Counted from the first letter of the stretch, positions 53,668 through 64,000 are shown. The stretch: 64,000 bases of DNA from Mycolicibacterium lutetiense (GCF_017876775.1 NZ_JAGIOP010000001.1:1364001-1428000), one strand, 5' to 3'. Notes: generated from the sequence alone by a model not told the origin. Made by a program: numbers and translations.

Positions 53668-54576
53668 TCACAGGTCTTTGGTCGCGGTGGCGTAGGCCAA
53701 CGCCTCGCCGACGGTGTTGTGGTGAAAGTTGAAACCGGCGCGCTCCAGCGCGGCGGGAATGGCGCGCTGGCCCACCAGCAGTCCTTCGTCGGCGATCTCG
53801 CCGAGCAGGGTGCGCAACGCGAAACCGGGAACCATCACCGGCGTCGGCCGGTTGAGGGCTCGGCCCAGTGCCGCGGTGAACTCGGCGTTGGTCACCGGGG
53901 CCGGCCCGGTGAGGTTGACCGGGCCCGACAAGCCGTCGGTCGCCATCGCGAACAGCACCGCGCGGACCTCGTCCTCCAGGCTGATCCACGGGATGTACTG
54001 CCGCCCGTTGCCCAAACGGGCGCCCAGGCCCAGTGAGAACAGCGGTTTGAGCCGGTTCACCATGCCGCCCGCCGGGGACATGACAAGTCCGGTGCGCAGC
54101 AGCACCACCCGCGACCCGGCGGCGACGGCCGGCGCGGTGGCCGCCTCCCAGTCGGCGCACAGCCCGGCCAGAAATCCGCTTCCTTCGGGTGCGGACTCGT
54201 CGGTCACCCGGTCCCGGGTGTCGCCGTAGTAACCCACGGCGCTCGCGTTGATCAGCACCGGCACCCCGGCATCGGCTACTGCACCGGCGAGTACCTCGGT
54301 GGGCTCGATCCGGCTGTCGCGCAGGCTCTGCTTGAAGGCGCCCGACCAACGTTTCTCGCCGACGCCGACGCCGCAGAGGTTCACCACTGCGTCCACGCCG
54401 TGCAACGCCGAAGCGTCGAACTCCCCGGTGTCGGGGTTCCAGAACAGCTCGTCGCCGTTCGATGGTGCCCTGCGAACGATCCGGAGCACCCGGTGATCGG
54501 CGGCGCGCAGCGTTGAGACCAGCGCCGAACCGATCAGACCGGATGATCCCGCTATCGCGATGACGGCATCCGCCAC
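53668..54576 (-). CDS. TIGR01777-family NAD-dependent epimerase-like protein
   Basis: 302 aa extended SDR fold. NAD(P) motif [21 protein letters not shown] near the N-terminus, [13 protein letters not shown] in place of the usual YxxxK, and the C-terminal DUF1731 region ([36 protein letters not shown]) that defines the TIGR01777 group. Substrate unknown; the group is linked by name to cell division inhibitor SulA-like proteins without clear support. Between dlaT and lipB. Counterpart of Rv2216. Confidence 0.87.
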   Translation of the reverse strand: MADAVIAIAGSSGLIGSALVSTLRAADHRVLRIVRRAPSNGDELFWNPDTGEFDASALHGVDAVVNLCGVGVGEKRWSGAFKQSLRDSRIEPTEVLAGAVADAGVPVLINASAVGYYGDTRDRVTDESAPEGSGFLAGLCADWEAATAPAVAAGSRVVLLRTGLVMSPAGGMVNRLKPLFSLGLGARLGNGRQYIPWISLEDEVRAVLFAMATDGLSGPVNLTGPAPVTNAEFTAALGRALNRPTPVMVPGFALRTLLGEIADEGLLVGQRAIPAALERAGFNFHHNTVGEALAYATATKDL

Positions 54577-54601
54577 AGTGGGGAGCCCCTCCTAACAGCT
54601 G

Positions 54602-56353
54602 TTACAGCCCGAGGTCGGCTTCGAAAGCACCTTCTTCGAGCCTGCGCTTGATGGTAGTCACGAACCGGCCGGCGTCGGCGCCGTCGATCAGCCGGTGGTC
54701 GTAGGTCAGCGGCAGGTAGCACACCGAGCGCACACCGATCGACTCGTTGCCGTAGGCATCGGAGATCACCCGCGGACGCTTGACGATCGCCCCGGTGCCC
54801 AGCATCGCCGCCTGCGGCGGCACCAGGATCGGGGTGTCGAAGAGCGCGCCCTGGCTGCCGATGTTCGTGATGGTGAACGTGCCGCCGGACAACTCGTCGG
54901 GCTTGAGGTTGCCCGACCGGGCCCGGGCCGCGATGTCGGAAATGGCACGCGCCAGCCCGCCCAGCGACAGGTCGCCGGCGTTGTGGATCACCGGGGAGAG
55001 CAGACCCTGGTCGGTGTCGACCGCGAAGCCGAGGTGCTCGGCGTCGTAGTAGGTGATCTCCTTGGTGTCCTCGTTGTAGCTCGCGTTGATGTTCGGGTGA
55101 ACCTTCAACGCGTCGATGACGGCGCGGGCGATGAACGGCAGGTAGGTGAGATTGACCCCCTCGCGCTCGGCGAAGTCGGCCTTCGCCTGGGCCCGCAACG
55201 CCACGATCTTGGTCATGTCGACCTCGTGGGTCTGGGTCAACTGCGCAGTCGCCTGCAACGATTCGCGCGTCTTCTTCGCGGTGATCTGGCGAATCCGGTT
55301 GGCCTTCTGCGTGGTTCCGCGCAGGTGGGCCAGGGCCGGAGCCGGCGCCGACGAGGCAGCGGGTGCGGCCGCGGCAGGAGCTGCCGGTGCGGCAGCAGGA
55401 GCCTGCGGTGCCTTTCTCGCCTCGGCCGCTGCGAGCACATCCTGCTTGCGGATGCGGCCACCGACGCCGGTGCCCTTCACAGCCGCCAGGTCAACACCGT
55501 TCTCCGCGGCCAACTTTCGTACCAACGGGGTGACATACGGCGAGCTGTCACCGGCTGCGGGGGCCGCAGCTGCCGGTGCGGCGGGGGCTGCCGGTGCGGC
55601 GGGGGCCGGGGGAGCCGCCGGTGTCGGTGTCGGCTCGGGCTTGGGTGCCGGAGCCGGGGCTGCCGGTGCGGGTGCGGGTGCGGCAGGAGCCGGGGCCGGG
55701 GCGGCGGCCGGCGCTGCGGCTGCGTCGCCGATCTTGGCCAGCTCTCCGCCGACGGCGACGACGTCGTCCTCCTCAGCGGTGATCGACAGCAGGGTGCCGG
55801 CCACCGGGGACGGGATCTCGGTGTCGACCTTGTCGGTGGATACCTCGACCAAAGGCTCGTCGACGCCGACCGAATCGCCGACCTTCTTGAGCCAACGGGT
55901 GACGGTGCCTTCGGTGACCGACTCGCCCAGTTCGGGCATCACGATGCTGGTGGCCGGGCCGGATGCGGCGGGTGCCGCCGCGGGGGCGGGCGCGGGGGCG
56001 GGCGCCGGTGCGGCTGCAGCGACAGGCTCGGGGGCCGGCGCCGCCGGGGCGGGCTCAGGCTCGGGTTCGGGAGCGGCCTGCGCAGGTGCAGGCGGGGCTG
56101 CCGCGGGTGCGTCGCCGGCTTCGCCGATGACCGCAAGCTCGCCGCCGATCTCGACGGTGTCGTCCTCCTGGGCGACGATCTTCGTCAACACACCCGCGAC
56201 GGGCGACGGGATCTCGGTGTCGACCTTGTCTGTGGACACCTCCAGCAGCGGCTCGTCGAGTTCGACGGTGTCGCCCTCCTGTTTAAGCCAGCGGGTGACG
56301 GTGCCCTCGGTGACACTCTCACCTAGCGCGGGCATCTGGACGGAGATGGCCAT
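54602..56353 (-). CDS. dlaT: Dihydrolipoamide acyltransferase (E2) DlaT
   Basis: 583 aa. Two lipoyl domains (residues about 3-78 and 140-215), each with the modified Lys in [14 protein letters not shown], joined by long Ala/Pro linkers; then a peripheral subunit-binding domain ([23 protein letters not shown]) and a catalytic domain ending with [17 protein letters not shown] (His, Asp). Acts as E2 of pyruvate dehydrogenase; in mycobacteria it is also part of the peroxynitrite reductase system with AhpC/AhpD. ATG start. Counterpart of Rv2215. Confidence 0.95.
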   Translation of the reverse strand: MAISVQMPALGESVTEGTVTRWLKQEGDTVELDEPLLEVSTDKVDTEIPSPVAGVLTKIVAQEDDTVEIGGELAVIGEAGDAPAAAPPAPAQAAPEPEPEPAPAAPAPEPVAAAAPAPAPAPAPAAAPAASGPATSIVMPELGESVTEGTVTRWLKKVGDSVGVDEPLVEVSTDKVDTEIPSPVAGTLLSITAEEDDVVAVGGELAKIGDAAAAPAAAPAPAPAAPAPAPAAPAPAPKPEPTPTPAAPPAPAAPAAPAAPAAAAPAAGDSSPYVTPLVRKLAAENGVDLAAVKGTGVGGRIRKQDVLAAAEARKAPQAPAAAPAAPAAAAPAASSAPAPALAHLRGTTQKANRIRQITAKKTRESLQATAQLTQTHEVDMTKIVALRAQAKADFAEREGVNLTYLPFIARAVIDALKVHPNINASYNEDTKEITYYDAEHLGFAVDTDQGLLSPVIHNAGDLSLGGLARAISDIAARARSGNLKPDELSGGTFTITNIGSQGALFDTPILVPPQAAMLGTGAIVKRPRVISDAYGNESIGVRSVCYLPLTYDHRLIDGADAGRFVTTIKRRLEEGAFEADLGL

Positions 56354-56568
56354 GTGTATTGACTCCTCGGACGGTCACTTGTGACGACTCGAACTCTGGC
56401 TTACCACAGCTAGGTGCACCGGGTGCGGCACCTAGGTGGATTGTCGGACCCATCCTGTCACTGCAGCACCATTCGCACTCACTCAGGGTTGCTGATCCTC
56501 TGGCACTATCGGATGAGGGTTTGCAGGGCGGTTCGTCGAACTTCCCCAGAACTGAGGAGATCCGTCCG

Positions 56569-56922
56569 TTGGGCCTGTTCGATACGTTTCGCCGAGGCCG
56601 GTCGGCGCGCGGATCCGGCAGCGACCAGGCTGGGGACCTGCAGTATCTGCAACGCTGGGTGGCTGAACATGTCGGGGTGGAGGCATTCGTCGAGCCCCGC
56701 ACCACGGTCACCGAGGTGACTGTTGTGCTCGTTGCTGCCGACGGGGAATGGACACGGCGCCGCACGGGCGGCGAGATGGGCGCGCGTCGGCTCAGCGACC
56801 GCCTCCAGGTCCCCGTGTATGACGTGCAGAAAGTGGGGTATCCGCAACGGATGCGGGACTTCGATGCGCGTCGCCGCATCGAACGGCAGCGCGCCGTGTA
56901 CCGGGAGCTCGACGACCGCTAG
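56569..56922 (+). CDS. Small conserved protein, unknown function
   Basis: 117 aa from TTG 56569, chosen because GAGGAGA lies 8 nt upstream. A small globular domain (LQYLQRWVAEHVGVEAFVEPRTTVTEVTVVLVAADGEWTRR) with a basic C-terminus (RDFDARRRIERQRAVYREL) likely helical. I do not recognise a functional family. Divergent from dlaT (215-bp gap, no other feature seen) and 67 bp before ephD on the same strand. Confidence 0.62.
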   Translation: MGLFDTFRRGRSARGSGSDQAGDLQYLQRWVAEHVGVEAFVEPRTTVTEVTVVLVAADGEWTRRRTGGEMGARRLSDRLQVPVYDVQKVGYPQRMRDFDARRRIERQRAVYRELDDR

Positions 56923-56935
56923 AGTCGAGGAAACC

Positions 56936-56976
56936 GATACCTCGGGTATTGGATACTGTTCGTCACAGATACCTCG
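56936..56976 (+). promoter_or_regulatory. Repeated GATACCTCG motif upstream of ephD
   Basis: GATACCTCG occurs at 56936-56944 and 56968-56976, 32 bp apart; the first copy forms a short palindrome TACC-TCG-GGTA. TACTGT in between (56954-56959) may be the -10. The pair flanks the putative promoter, as expected for an operator pair; no cognate regulator is adjacent. Confidence 0.4.
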
Positions 56977-56989
56977 TGGAGGGTGGACC

Positions 56990-58726
56990 ATGCAGCGCTT
57001 CGTCGACAGCCCGGACGGAACCCGCATCGCGGTGTACGAACAGGGGGATCGGCAGCGCCCCACGCTCGTGATGGCCCATGGATGGCCGGATTCGCATGTG
57101 TTGTGGAACGGCGTCACCGGCGAGCTCGGAGACCGCTTCCACATCGTGCGGTACGACAACCGCGGGGCAGGGGCCTCGGATGTGCCGAAGCCCGTCAAGG
57201 CCTACCGGATGGACCGCTTCGCCGATGATCTGTCCGCGGTGATCGACGCCGTGAGCCCCGGACGCCCCGTGCACGTGTTGGCCCACGACTGGGGGTCGGT
57301 CGGGGTCTGGGAGTACCTGAGCCGTCCCGAGGCCTCCGAGCGGGTGGCATCGTTCACGTCGGTATCGGGGCCGAGCACCGATCACTACGGGTCATTCGTA
57401 CGTGGCCGCCTGGCCCGCCCGTACCGGCCGATCCGGTTCGCCAAGGCGGTGAACCTGGCCTCGCGGTTCAGCTACTGGATTCCGTTCTCGGTCCCTGTTG
57501 TCGCGCCGGCGTTGATGCGGCGTGGTGCGGCGCGTCGACTGCAGGCCATCGACACCGCCGGCCCCAAATTTCAGTCCGAGACGCTCGACACTGATGCGGC
57601 GAATGGTCTGAAGATCTACCGCGCCAACGCGATTCGATCGTTCACGACGCTGCGGAACGACCACCATGTGACGGTGCCCGTGCAGTTGATCTGCAACGAC
57701 CACGATCCCGTGGTGCGCGGGCACGGCTATGACGAGTCGTCCAAGTGGGTGCCCCTGCTGTGGCGCCGCGACCTCAACGCCGGCCACTGGGCCCCGTTCT
57801 CGCACTGGCGCGCCATCGCGAACGCGACGGGCGAGCTGATCGATCACATCGAGGGCGCCCCGGCATCCCGGGCGCTGCGGCGTGCCCAGGTCGGCCGGTC
57901 ACGCGAATCCTTCGGCGACACCCTGGTCTCGGTGACGGGCGCGGGCAGCGGGATCGGCCGTGCCACAGCGCTGGCCTTCGCCGCGCAAGGTGCCGAACTC
58001 GTGGTCAGCGACATCGACGAGGCTTCGGCCAAGGACACCGCCGGCGAGATCGCGGCGCGCGGTGGGGTGGCACATGCCTACGGCCTCGACGTATCGGATG
58101 CCGAGGCGGTGGAGCACTTCGTCGAACAGGTCTGCAGCACGCACGGAGTACCCGACGTGGTCGTCAACAACGCCGGAATCGGCCACGGCGGCAAGTTCCT
58201 GGACACCCCGGCCGAGCAGTACGACCGGGTGCTGGATGTGAACTTCGGCGGAGTCGTCAACTGCTGCAGGTCATTTGCCCGCCGCCTCGTCGACCGCGGC
58301 ACCGGCGGCCACATCGTCAACGTGGCCTCGATGGCCGCCTATTCGCCGTCGGCATCGATGAACGCCTATTCCACCAGCAAGGCTGCGGTGTTCATGTTCT
58401 CCGATTGCCTGCGTGCCGAATTGAACTCGGCGGGAGTCGGTTTGACCACGATCTGCCCGGGCATGATCGACACCAACATCATCGACACCACCCGCTTTGA
58501 CGTGCCCGCCGAGAAACAGGGCCAGGTCGAGCAGTTGCGGGCCCAGACCAAGAAGGCGTTCGCCGCGCGGCGCTACGGCCCGGACAAGGTGGCCAAGGCC
58601 ATCGTCGCGGCCGTCCGAAAGGACAAGGCGATCCGCCCCGTCACCCCGGAGGCCTATGCGGCATACGGGGTGGCACGGCTGGTGCCCTCGGCGCTGCGCC
58701 GGGTCGCGCGTTCGGGATCGCTCTAA
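56990..58726 (+). CDS. ephD: Bifunctional alpha/beta hydrolase (epoxide hydrolase-like) and short-chain dehydrogenase EphD
   Basis: 578 aa. Residues 1 to about 290 form an alpha/beta hydrolase with VMAHGWPDSHVLW and nucleophile Asp in VLAHDWGSVGVWEYL, the epoxide hydrolase type. Residues from about 300 form an SDR domain: TGAGSGIGRATALAFAAQGAEL, NNAGIGHGG and catalytic YSTSKAAV. In M. tuberculosis EphD acts on mycolic acid epoxides. ATG follows GGAGGG. Convergent with the lytic transglycosylase gene. Confidence 0.92.
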   Translation: MQRFVDSPDGTRIAVYEQGDRQRPTLVMAHGWPDSHVLWNGVTGELGDRFHIVRYDNRGAGASDVPKPVKAYRMDRFADDLSAVIDAVSPGRPVHVLAHDWGSVGVWEYLSRPEASERVASFTSVSGPSTDHYGSFVRGRLARPYRPIRFAKAVNLASRFSYWIPFSVPVVAPALMRRGAARRLQAIDTAGPKFQSETLDTDAANGLKIYRANAIRSFTTLRNDHHVTVPVQLICNDHDPVVRGHGYDESSKWVPLLWRRDLNAGHWAPFSHWRAIANATGELIDHIEGAPASRALRRAQVGRSRESFGDTLVSVTGAGSGIGRATALAFAAQGAELVVSDIDEASAKDTAGEIAARGGVAHAYGLDVSDAEAVEHFVEQVCSTHGVPDVVVNNAGIGHGGKFLDTPAEQYDRVLDVNFGGVVNCCRSFARRLVDRGTGGHIVNVASMAAYSPSASMNAYSTSKAAVFMFSDCLRAELNSAGVGLTTICPGMIDTNIIDTTRFDVPAEKQGQVEQLRAQTKKAFAARRYGPDKVAKAIVAAVRKDKAIRPVTPEAYAAYGVARLVPSALRRVARSGSL

Positions 58727-58729
58727 CCG

Positions 58730-59650
58730 CTACTGCGGATACGCGGTGAGGTATTCGCCGACGGGGATCCGCGATTCGGCGGCATACCCGATCGGCAGCA
58801 GCACATCACCGGCGGTGGTGACGTAGTAGACGTCCCAGCGGTAGTACGCGCCGAACGCCGCGGGATCGGCGGTCATCGCGGCGGCGTAGTCAGTGACCGC
58901 CCGCACGTACTCGTCCGCGTTGTTGTACCGGAACAGGGCGTGGTCGGGATCGCCTGCAAAACCGTTGGCGGCCAGGTAATTCCCGGCGGCCATGATGCTG
59001 TCCCGAGGTGAGTGGATATCACCGCCCAGGCCGTACGCCGCGAAGGTGGACGGCATGAACTGCATGGGGCCCTGCGCTCCGGCCGTGCTGTCACCGACCA
59101 CGCTGCCGAAGTGTGTCTCGATCAGATTGATCGCGGCCAGGTATTGCCAGCCCACGCCGGAGGCCGCCTCGGCCTCGCGGTAGGCGCTGAGCAGCACGTC
59201 GGCCGGAGTCGGCGGGTTGATGCGCCACGCGGGCAGGGTGTCCTTGGGTTCGGCAAGCGTGGCGAGTTGCCGCCGCGCATCGACATTGTGGTCGTAGAAC
59301 GCGACAAGTTCGGCCGGGATACGCGGCCGGATGATCCCGTCCCATTCGGGGTGACGGCCGATTGCACGGTAGGCCACCTGTTGGCGGCGGGCGGCCTGCG
59401 TCAGCGTCGGCTCCGGAGTCGACGGGTCGCGCAGCGCGCGCTCGTCGGCAACGAGGTCCTCTGCCAGCCGGACGGGGTCCGGAGCCAGGCGCGGCTGCGC
59501 CGGGGCGGCCGGCGGCGGGGGAGCCGCATGCGTCGTCGACGTCGTCGTGCCAGGCGGAGTGGATGGCGGCGGGCTCGATGAGTCCGAACAGCCGGCGAGC
59601 CCCGCGCCCAACGTGAACGCGATCGCGAGATGCTGGGCAATTCTCGTCAT
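58730..59650 (-). CDS. Lytic murein transglycosylase lipoprotein (SLT-like)
   Basis: 306 aa from ATG 59650 (an ATG at 59674 adds 8). Lipoprotein signal with lipobox GLAGC (Cys21), then a Ser/Pro/Thr-rich linker and a helical domain. The catalytic SLT-type region is YLAAINLIETHFGSVVGDSTAGAQGPMQFMPSTFAAYGLGGDIHSPRDSI with the Glu of LIETHFG. Cleaves peptidoglycan glycan strands at the cell envelope. 26 bp after pepB on the same strand. Confidence 0.86.
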   Translation of the reverse strand: MTRIAQHLAIAFTLGAGLAGCSDSSSPPPSTPPGTTTSTTHAAPPPPAAPAQPRLAPDPVRLAEDLVADERALRDPSTPEPTLTQAARRQQVAYRAIGRHPEWDGIIRPRIPAELVAFYDHNVDARRQLATLAEPKDTLPAWRINPPTPADVLLSAYREAEAASGVGWQYLAAINLIETHFGSVVGDSTAGAQGPMQFMPSTFAAYGLGGDIHSPRDSIMAAGNYLAANGFAGDPDHALFRYNNADEYVRAVTDYAAAMTADPAAFGAYYRWDVYYVTTAGDVLLPIGYAAESRIPVGEYLTAYPQ

Positions 59651-59676
59651 CGTGTTCACGGTGGGCGGGAACATGA

Positions 59677-61197
59677 CTAGCCGTTCGCGGCGATATCTTC
59701 CAGGACCGCGAACATCGTGCGCGTCGGCACTCCGGTGCCGCCCTTGGGGGTGTAACCCCAAGGGCTCCCGGTGTTGTAGGCCGGGGCAGCGATGTCGATG
59801 TGTGTCCACTGGACCCCGTCGGCGACGAACTCGCGAAGGTACGTGCCCGCCACCAGCATCCCGGCAAAGCGGGACCCGCTGACGTTGGCCAGATCCGCCA
59901 CCGAGGATTTGAGATCGTCGCGCAGTTCCTCGGGCAACGGCATGGCCCAGGCATTTTCGCCCACGGCCTGCGACAGCGTCGCGACCCGGTCGCGGAACTC
60001 TTCACTGCCCATCACGCCCGGCGTGCGGGAACCCAGCGCGACGGTCTGTGCACCGGTCAGAGTCGAGGTCTCGATCAGGTAGTCCGGATCGTCCTCGCAG
60101 GCCCGCACGATCGCATCGGCCAGGATCAACCGGCCCTCGGCATCGGTATTGAGCACTTCGACGGTGATCCCGCCGTACTGCGTGAGCACGTCGCCCGGGC
60201 GCTGCGCCGTCGCCGACGGCATGTTCTCGGCCATCGGCACGGTCGCGATGACCTCGATGGGCAGTTTCTGCCTGGCCGCCAGCACCACGGTCGCGATGAC
60301 CGCCGCCGCGCCACCCATGTCTGAGGTCATGTGATGCATATTGGCGGCCGGCTTGATCGAGATGCCGCCGGTGTCGAAGGTGATGCCCTTGCCGACGAGC
60401 GCGACGCGCTTGCCCTTCTTGGTGGTGCCCCGGTGGATCAACCGCACCAGACGCGGCGGACGCGAGGAGCCCTTGCCGACCCCCACGATGCCGCCATAGC
60501 CGGCCTTGGTCAGGGCCTTGTCGTCGAGCACCTCGACCTCAAGCCCGGCGGCCTCACCCAAAGCCTTTGCCCACTTGGCGAATTCGTCGGGGAACAGGTG
60601 GCTGGGCGGGGTGTTGACAAAGTCGCGAGCAGTAGCGACCGCCGAAGCGATGTCCACCGCGCGCTGTGCCTGCGCCTTCGTCGCCGCCTTCGTGTCGGCG
60701 GTCAGCGCGGTGATCGCAGTCAGGCCTGCGTCTTTCGGCGCGGTCTTGGCGCTACGGAAGGCGCTGAATCGGTAGGCGCCCAGGATCAGGCCCTCGACGG
60801 CGGCTTCCAGGTCGATGTCGGACAGCGTGGTGATGACCGTCTCGGTGCCGTTCAGCGACCGCGCGGCGGTACCGGCGGCCCGGCGGATCACGTCGGCGGG
60901 CCACTCGTCGCGCGGCGCGCCCAGGCCGACAACCAGCACGCTCGCAGCCGCGACACCACCCACCACCACCCTGGTGACCTGGTCGGTGCCCCCCTTTGCG
61001 CCGAGTGCCTTGAGCGCGACCTCGATCTCGCCGACCGCCTCGGCGTCGAGAAACGGGTTGGCGACGACGGTGGCGGTTGCATCGTCATCCGGCCCGCTGA
61101 CCACGGGAACGATCAGCACGGCGTCGCTCTTGCTTTTGGGCAGCGACGAACTGACGGTGACATCGGGAACCTGGTAACCGGGATTTGCGGGGCTCAC
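59677..61197 (-). CDS. pepB: Leucyl aminopeptidase (M17) PepB/PepA
   Basis: 506 aa cytosolic metallo-aminopeptidase. Family signature [14 protein letters not shown] (metal ligands Asp, Glu) and [18 protein letters not shown] (Lys, Asp); [10 protein letters not shown] and [15 protein letters not shown] also conserved. GTG 61197 overlaps the adenylyl cyclase stop (GTGA), supporting that start over 61206. The order cyclase-pepB-transglycosylase on one strand suggests an operon. Counterpart of Rv2213. Confidence 0.93.
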   Translation of the reverse strand: MSPANPGYQVPDVTVSSSLPKSKSDAVLIVPVVSGPDDDATATVVANPFLDAEAVGEIEVALKALGAKGGTDQVTRVVVGGVAAASVLVVGLGAPRDEWPADVIRRAAGTAARSLNGTETVITTLSDIDLEAAVEGLILGAYRFSAFRSAKTAPKDAGLTAITALTADTKAATKAQAQRAVDIASAVATARDFVNTPPSHLFPDEFAKWAKALGEAAGLEVEVLDDKALTKAGYGGIVGVGKGSSRPPRLVRLIHRGTTKKGKRVALVGKGITFDTGGISIKPAANMHHMTSDMGGAAAVIATVVLAARQKLPIEVIATVPMAENMPSATAQRPGDVLTQYGGITVEVLNTDAEGRLILADAIVRACEDDPDYLIETSTLTGAQTVALGSRTPGVMGSEEFRDRVATLSQAVGENAWAMPLPEELRDDLKSSVADLANVSGSRFAGMLVAGTYLREFVADGVQWTHIDIAAPAYNTGSPWGYTPKGGTGVPTRTMFAVLEDIAANG

Positions 61198-62285
61198 CCC
61201 GCCCACCCTAGACGCAGCGGATACGCCGTGACCGGTGCGGCGAACCCCTTCAACGTCAGAGAGCGAGCCGCCGCGAACGCCCGTTCATCAAGGAGCTCAC
61301 ACAGCGGTTCGGATACCAGGATCTGGCTGGGTTCGGCAGCGGCGACGAGACGGGCTGCCCGATTCACCGGATTGCCGAAATAGTCGCCGCCGATGGCCAG
61401 CACCTGGCCGAAATCGAGTCCGGCCCGCACCTGCAGGTTGGTCTCGGCAGCCCGAGGGTGAGTCACCAGGTCGATGGCGACCTGTAGCACCTCGGCAGGT
61501 TCGGAGCCGACCCACATGATGGCGTCCCCGATGAACTTGACCACGCGGCAGCCGGCGCCCTGCACGACCTCGGTGCTGACGGCGCTGAACTCGTTGAGCA
61601 GCGCCGACAGTTCGACGGTGGTCAACATCTGGGTCAGCGCGGTGAACCCAGACAGATCGGCAAAACCGATGCCGCACACCACATTCGACGAGTCGTCGCG
61701 GACCACGTGTTCGAAGTAGCTGCGCGCACTCATCACATGATGGCGGTGCACGGCGTCGATCATCGAGCCGATCCGCGGGATGAAGCCGGCGGCCGTCCGG
61801 TAGGCCTTGGCGGTGGTGAGCTCATCATGGCTGACGTTGAGTTGGATGTCGGGCGTGCTGGCCCGGCTCATCGACGACAGTGCTTCGGCCAACCGGGCCA
61901 TACCCGAACCGATGACGCGCAGCAGGCCGGTGGCCTCGACATCGCCGACCAACACCCGCAACTCCGCCCAGGTGCGCAGGGTCTCCAGATCAGCTCGGCT
62001 GAGCGTCCTCACCTCGCAGCCGGCCACCGTCAGACCCAACGCGGCCCACGCCCGCTGAACGTCTTCCAGCGGGATGTCGATCTCGGCGGCCACGTCGGCC
62101 AGACAGTATTCCGGTGGTCCTGACCACTGCAGGACATCCCCGGCCAGTCCGAACAACCGGCCCCGGGACTCTGCCTCGATCATCTGCTCGGCGGTGAAAC
62201 CCAACCCGTCCAGGTACTCGATGAGCGGGGCGCGCCCATGCGCGTCGGTGACCCCCGCGGCAGCCAGCGCATCGAAATCGACCAC
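61194..62285 (-). CDS. Class III adenylyl cyclase
   Basis: 363 aa, soluble. Residues 1 to about 190 are an N-terminal regulatory region; the cyclase domain starts at about 205 with [14 protein letters not shown] (first metal Asp), then [12 protein letters not shown] (substrate Lys, second metal Asp) and [15 protein letters not shown] (transition-state Asn, Arg). All residues for ATP cyclisation are present. Homologous to Rv2212, an active cAMP-forming enzyme. GTG start; the upstream gap to gcvT is short (68 bp). Confidence 0.91.
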   Translation of the reverse strand: MVDFDALAAAGVTDAHGRAPLIEYLDGLGFTAEQMIEAESRGRLFGLAGDVLQWSGPPEYCLADVAAEIDIPLEDVQRAWAALGLTVAGCEVRTLSRADLETLRTWAELRVLVGDVEATGLLRVIGSGMARLAEALSSMSRASTPDIQLNVSHDELTTAKAYRTAAGFIPRIGSMIDAVHRHHVMSARSYFEHVVRDDSSNVVCGIGFADLSGFTALTQMLTTVELSALLNEFSAVSTEVVQGAGCRVVKFIGDAIMWVGSEPAEVLQVAIDLVTHPRAAETNLQVRAGLDFGQVLAIGGDYFGNPVNRAARLVAAAEPSQILVSEPLCELLDERAFAAARSLTLKGFAAPVTAYPLRLGWAG

Positions 62286-62353
62286 CAGACCAGTGTGCAG
62301 TTTGATGGTGTGATTGCGCGGGCAGATTGCGCCCGCAGATTAGGGTTGGGGCC

Positions 62354-63451
62354 GTGAGTGACGACCTGCTGCACGGACCGCTGGAAGACCGCCACCGCGA
62401 ACTGGGAGCCAGTTTCGCCGAATTCGGTGGCTGGCTGATGCCGGTGTCCTACGCCGGGACCGTCGCCGAGCACACTGCCACCCGCGACACCGTTGGCCTG
62501 TTCGACGTCAGCCACCTCGGAAAGGCCCTGGTCAAAGGGCCCGGTGCGGCCGCCTACGTCAACTCGGCATTCACCAACGACCTGAACCGGATCGGACCGG
62601 GCAAGGCGCAGTACACCCTGTGCTGCACCGAAACGGGCGGCGTGATCGATGACCTGATCGCCTACTACGTCTCCGACGACGAGATCTTCCTGGTGCCCAA
62701 CGCCGCCAACACCGCCGCGGTCGTCGCCGAACTGAAAAAGCATGCTCCCGACGGGCTCACCATCACCGACGAGCACCGCTCATATGCGGTGCTGGCGGTG
62801 CAGGGGCCGAAATCCACCGAGGTGCTGGAGGCACTGGGGCTACCCACCGAGATGGACTACATGGGTTACGTCGACGCGGAGTACGACGGCGTGTTCGTAC
62901 GGGTCTGCCGCACCGGCTACACCGGCGAACACGGCTATGAGCTGCTGCCGGCCTGGGACCGCGCCGGCGTCGTGTTCGACGCCCTGGTGGCGGCGGTGCG
63001 CGCGGCCGGCGGCGAACCCGCAGGCCTGGGCGCCCGCGACACGCTGCGCACCGAGATGGGCTACCCGCTGCACGGCCACGAGCTGTCGCTGGACATCTCA
63101 CCGCTGCAGGCCCGCTGCGGCTGGGCGATCGGCTGGAAGAAGGACGCGTTCTGGGGACGCGATGCGTTGCTGGCCGAGAAGCAGGCCGGCCCGGCCCGAG
63201 TGCTGCGCGGCCTCAAAGCGGTCGGTCGCGGGGTCTTGCGCGCCGATCTCGCGGTGCTCGACGGGGACACCCGGATCGGCACCACGACGTCGGGGACGTT
63301 CTCGCCGTCACTGAAAGTCGGTATCGCACTGGCCCTCATCGACACCGCCCACGACATTGCCGACGGACAGCACGTGAGCGTGGACGTCCGTGGCCGCGCT
63401 GTCGAATGCGAGGTGGTGAAGCCGCCGTTTGTGGCCGCGAAAACACGTTAG
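62354..63451 (+). CDS. gcvT: Glycine cleavage T protein (aminomethyltransferase)
   Basis: 365 aa. Transfers the methylene group from aminomethyl-lipoyl H protein to tetrahydrofolate. GcvT motifs: [51 protein letters not shown] and [23 protein letters not shown] at 62354, 7 nt after TAGGGT (62341-62346), so probably leaderless. No glycine riboswitch is seen upstream. Counterpart of Rv2211c. Confidence 0.94.
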   Translation: MSDDLLHGPLEDRHRELGASFAEFGGWLMPVSYAGTVAEHTATRDTVGLFDVSHLGKALVKGPGAAAYVNSAFTNDLNRIGPGKAQYTLCCTETGGVIDDLIAYYVSDDEIFLVPNAANTAAVVAELKKHAPDGLTITDEHRSYAVLAVQGPKSTEVLEALGLPTEMDYMGYVDAEYDGVFVRVCRTGYTGEHGYELLPAWDRAGVVFDALVAAVRAAGGEPAGLGARDTLRTEMGYPLHGHELSLDISPLQARCGWAIGWKKDAFWGRDALLAEKQAGPARVLRGLKAVGRGVLRADLAVLDGDTRIGTTTSGTFSPSLKVGIALALIDTAHDIADGQHVSVDVRGRAVECEVVKPPFVAAKTR

Positions 63452-63473
63452 CCTCGGGCGATACAATCGCTGC

Positions 63474-64000
63474 ATGACTAGCGGCCAACTCGAGTTCACG
63501 GTTTCAGCCAACGCGAATCCGGCGACCGATGCGGTACGCGAATCGATCTTGGCCAACCCGGGTTTTGGCAAATTCCACACCGACCACATGGTGGCCATCG
63601 ACTACACCGCCGGGCAGGGCTGGCACAACGCACAGGTGATCCCGTACGGGCCGATCGAGCTCGATCCCTCGGCCATCGTGCTGCACTACGCGCAGGAAGT
63701 GTTCGAAGGACTCAAGGCCTACCGGTGGGCGGACGGCTCGATCGTGTCGTTCCGGCCGGAGTCCAACGCGGCGCGACTGCGTACCTCCTCACGGCGGTTG
63801 GCCATCCCGGAACTTCCCGAGGACGTGTTCATCGAATCGCTGCGCCAGCTCATCGCGGTCGACGAGAAGTGGGTGCCCGAGGCCGGTGGGGAAGAGTCGC
63901 TGTACCTGCGGCCGTTCGTGATCGCCACCGAACCGGGGCTGGGCGTGCGTCCCGCCAACGAATACCGCTACCTGGTGATCGGCTCGCCGGCCGGGGCGTA
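63474..64000 (+). CDS. ilvE: Branched-chain amino acid aminotransferase, N-terminal part (cut by window edge)
   Basis: First 175 codons. Fold type IV PLP enzyme making Leu, Ile and Val from keto acids. Visible blocks: [56 protein letters not shown] and [24 protein letters not shown], typical of the bacterial group; the PLP Lys is beyond the window. ATG 6 nt after TACAAT (63462-63467), a leaderless arrangement. Counterpart of Rv2210c. Confidence 0.93.
   Translation, partial: MTSGQLEFTVSANANPATDAVRESILANPGFGKFHTDHMVAIDYTAGQGWHNAQVIPYGPIELDPSAIVLHYAQEVFEGLKAYRWADGSIVSFRPESNAARLRTSSRRLAIPELPEDVFIESLRQLIAVDEKWVPEAGGEESLYLRPFVIATEPGLGVRPANEYRYLVIGSPAGA

Noticed and set aside
62286..62353. Glycine riboswitch before gcvT
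   Set aside because: The 68-bp gap is too short and a -10 element lies 7 nt before the GTG, so no leader RNA is expected.

Overview
The window is high-GC actinobacterial DNA and reads as a rapidly growing mycobacterium (Mycolicibacterium type). The evidence is the FAS-II mycolate cluster with its MabR-type regulator, the glnA2-glnE-glnA1 cluster, a Hip1/CaeA-type serine hydrolase pair, a PtpA/PtkA pair, AhpE, DlaT and RNase P RNA in one continuous stretch. From memory, the gene order follows M. tuberculosis Rv2252 to Rv2210c in the opposite orientation. I cannot name the species from sequence alone. No insertion sequence, prophage or CRISPR array was seen.

Layout. 1-4.1 kb: lipid-kinase fragment, AGPS-like FAD oxidase, TetR regulator and glpD. 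4.2-14 kb: the mycolic acid/pyruvate block on the minus strand (aceE, mabR, fabD, acpM, kasA, kasB, accD6), with a MabR-type operator upstream of fabD. 14-15.8 kb: lipoprotein, DUF3052 protein, ahpE and tRNA-Val(TAC). 15.9-21.8 kb: an accessory islet next to the tRNA, with a small secreted protein, two near-twin orphan OmpR-type response regulators flanking a SulP-carbonic anhydrase fusion gene, a membrane-anchored protein and a VOC protein. 21.8-29.7 kb: MpaB-type oxygenase, cobD, SURF1, ptpA/ptkA, cobC-like aminotransferase, NIF3, a zinc-ribbon coiled-coil protein and RNase HI-phosphatase. 29.7-38.9 kb: second accessory stretch with an XRE-cupin regulator divergent from a thioredoxin reductase-like/methyltransferase fusion, VOC/AraC, rnpB, CYTH-CHAD, TetR/enoyl-CoA hydratase, panB and a WS/DGAT acyltransferase. 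39-50.6 kb: CaeA/Hip1 pair and nitrogen cluster (glnA2, glnE, glnA1), with thioesterase/LLM and DoxX/dtd genes in between. 50.7-64 kb: RDD and DUF4191 proteins, lipA, lipB, a TIGR01777 protein, dlaT, ephD, a lytic transglycosylase lipoprotein, pepB, a class III adenylyl cyclase, gcvT and the start of ilvE.

How the genes work together. FabD, AcpM, KasA, KasB and AccD6 supply and elongate meromycolate chains. AceE and DlaT (E1 and E2), with LipA/LipB making lipoate, form the pyruvate dehydrogenase route. GlnE adenylylates GlnA1, which keeps the modifiable Tyr that GlnA2 lacks, and tandem GlnR-like boxes precede glnA1. PtkA, PtpA and SURF1 form one tightly overlapping unit.

Most promising less-described points: the paired orphan response regulators around SulP-carbonic anhydrase (whose gene appears to start with ATT), the oxidoreductase-methyltransferase fusion with a degenerate NADPH motif, an in-frame 21-bp repeat that may extend LipB, a divergent araC/rnpB promoter with overlapping -10 elements, and a hairpin family sharing the arm GCGAGCAGAC. 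All identifications come from reading motifs and from memory of the families; no database search was run.
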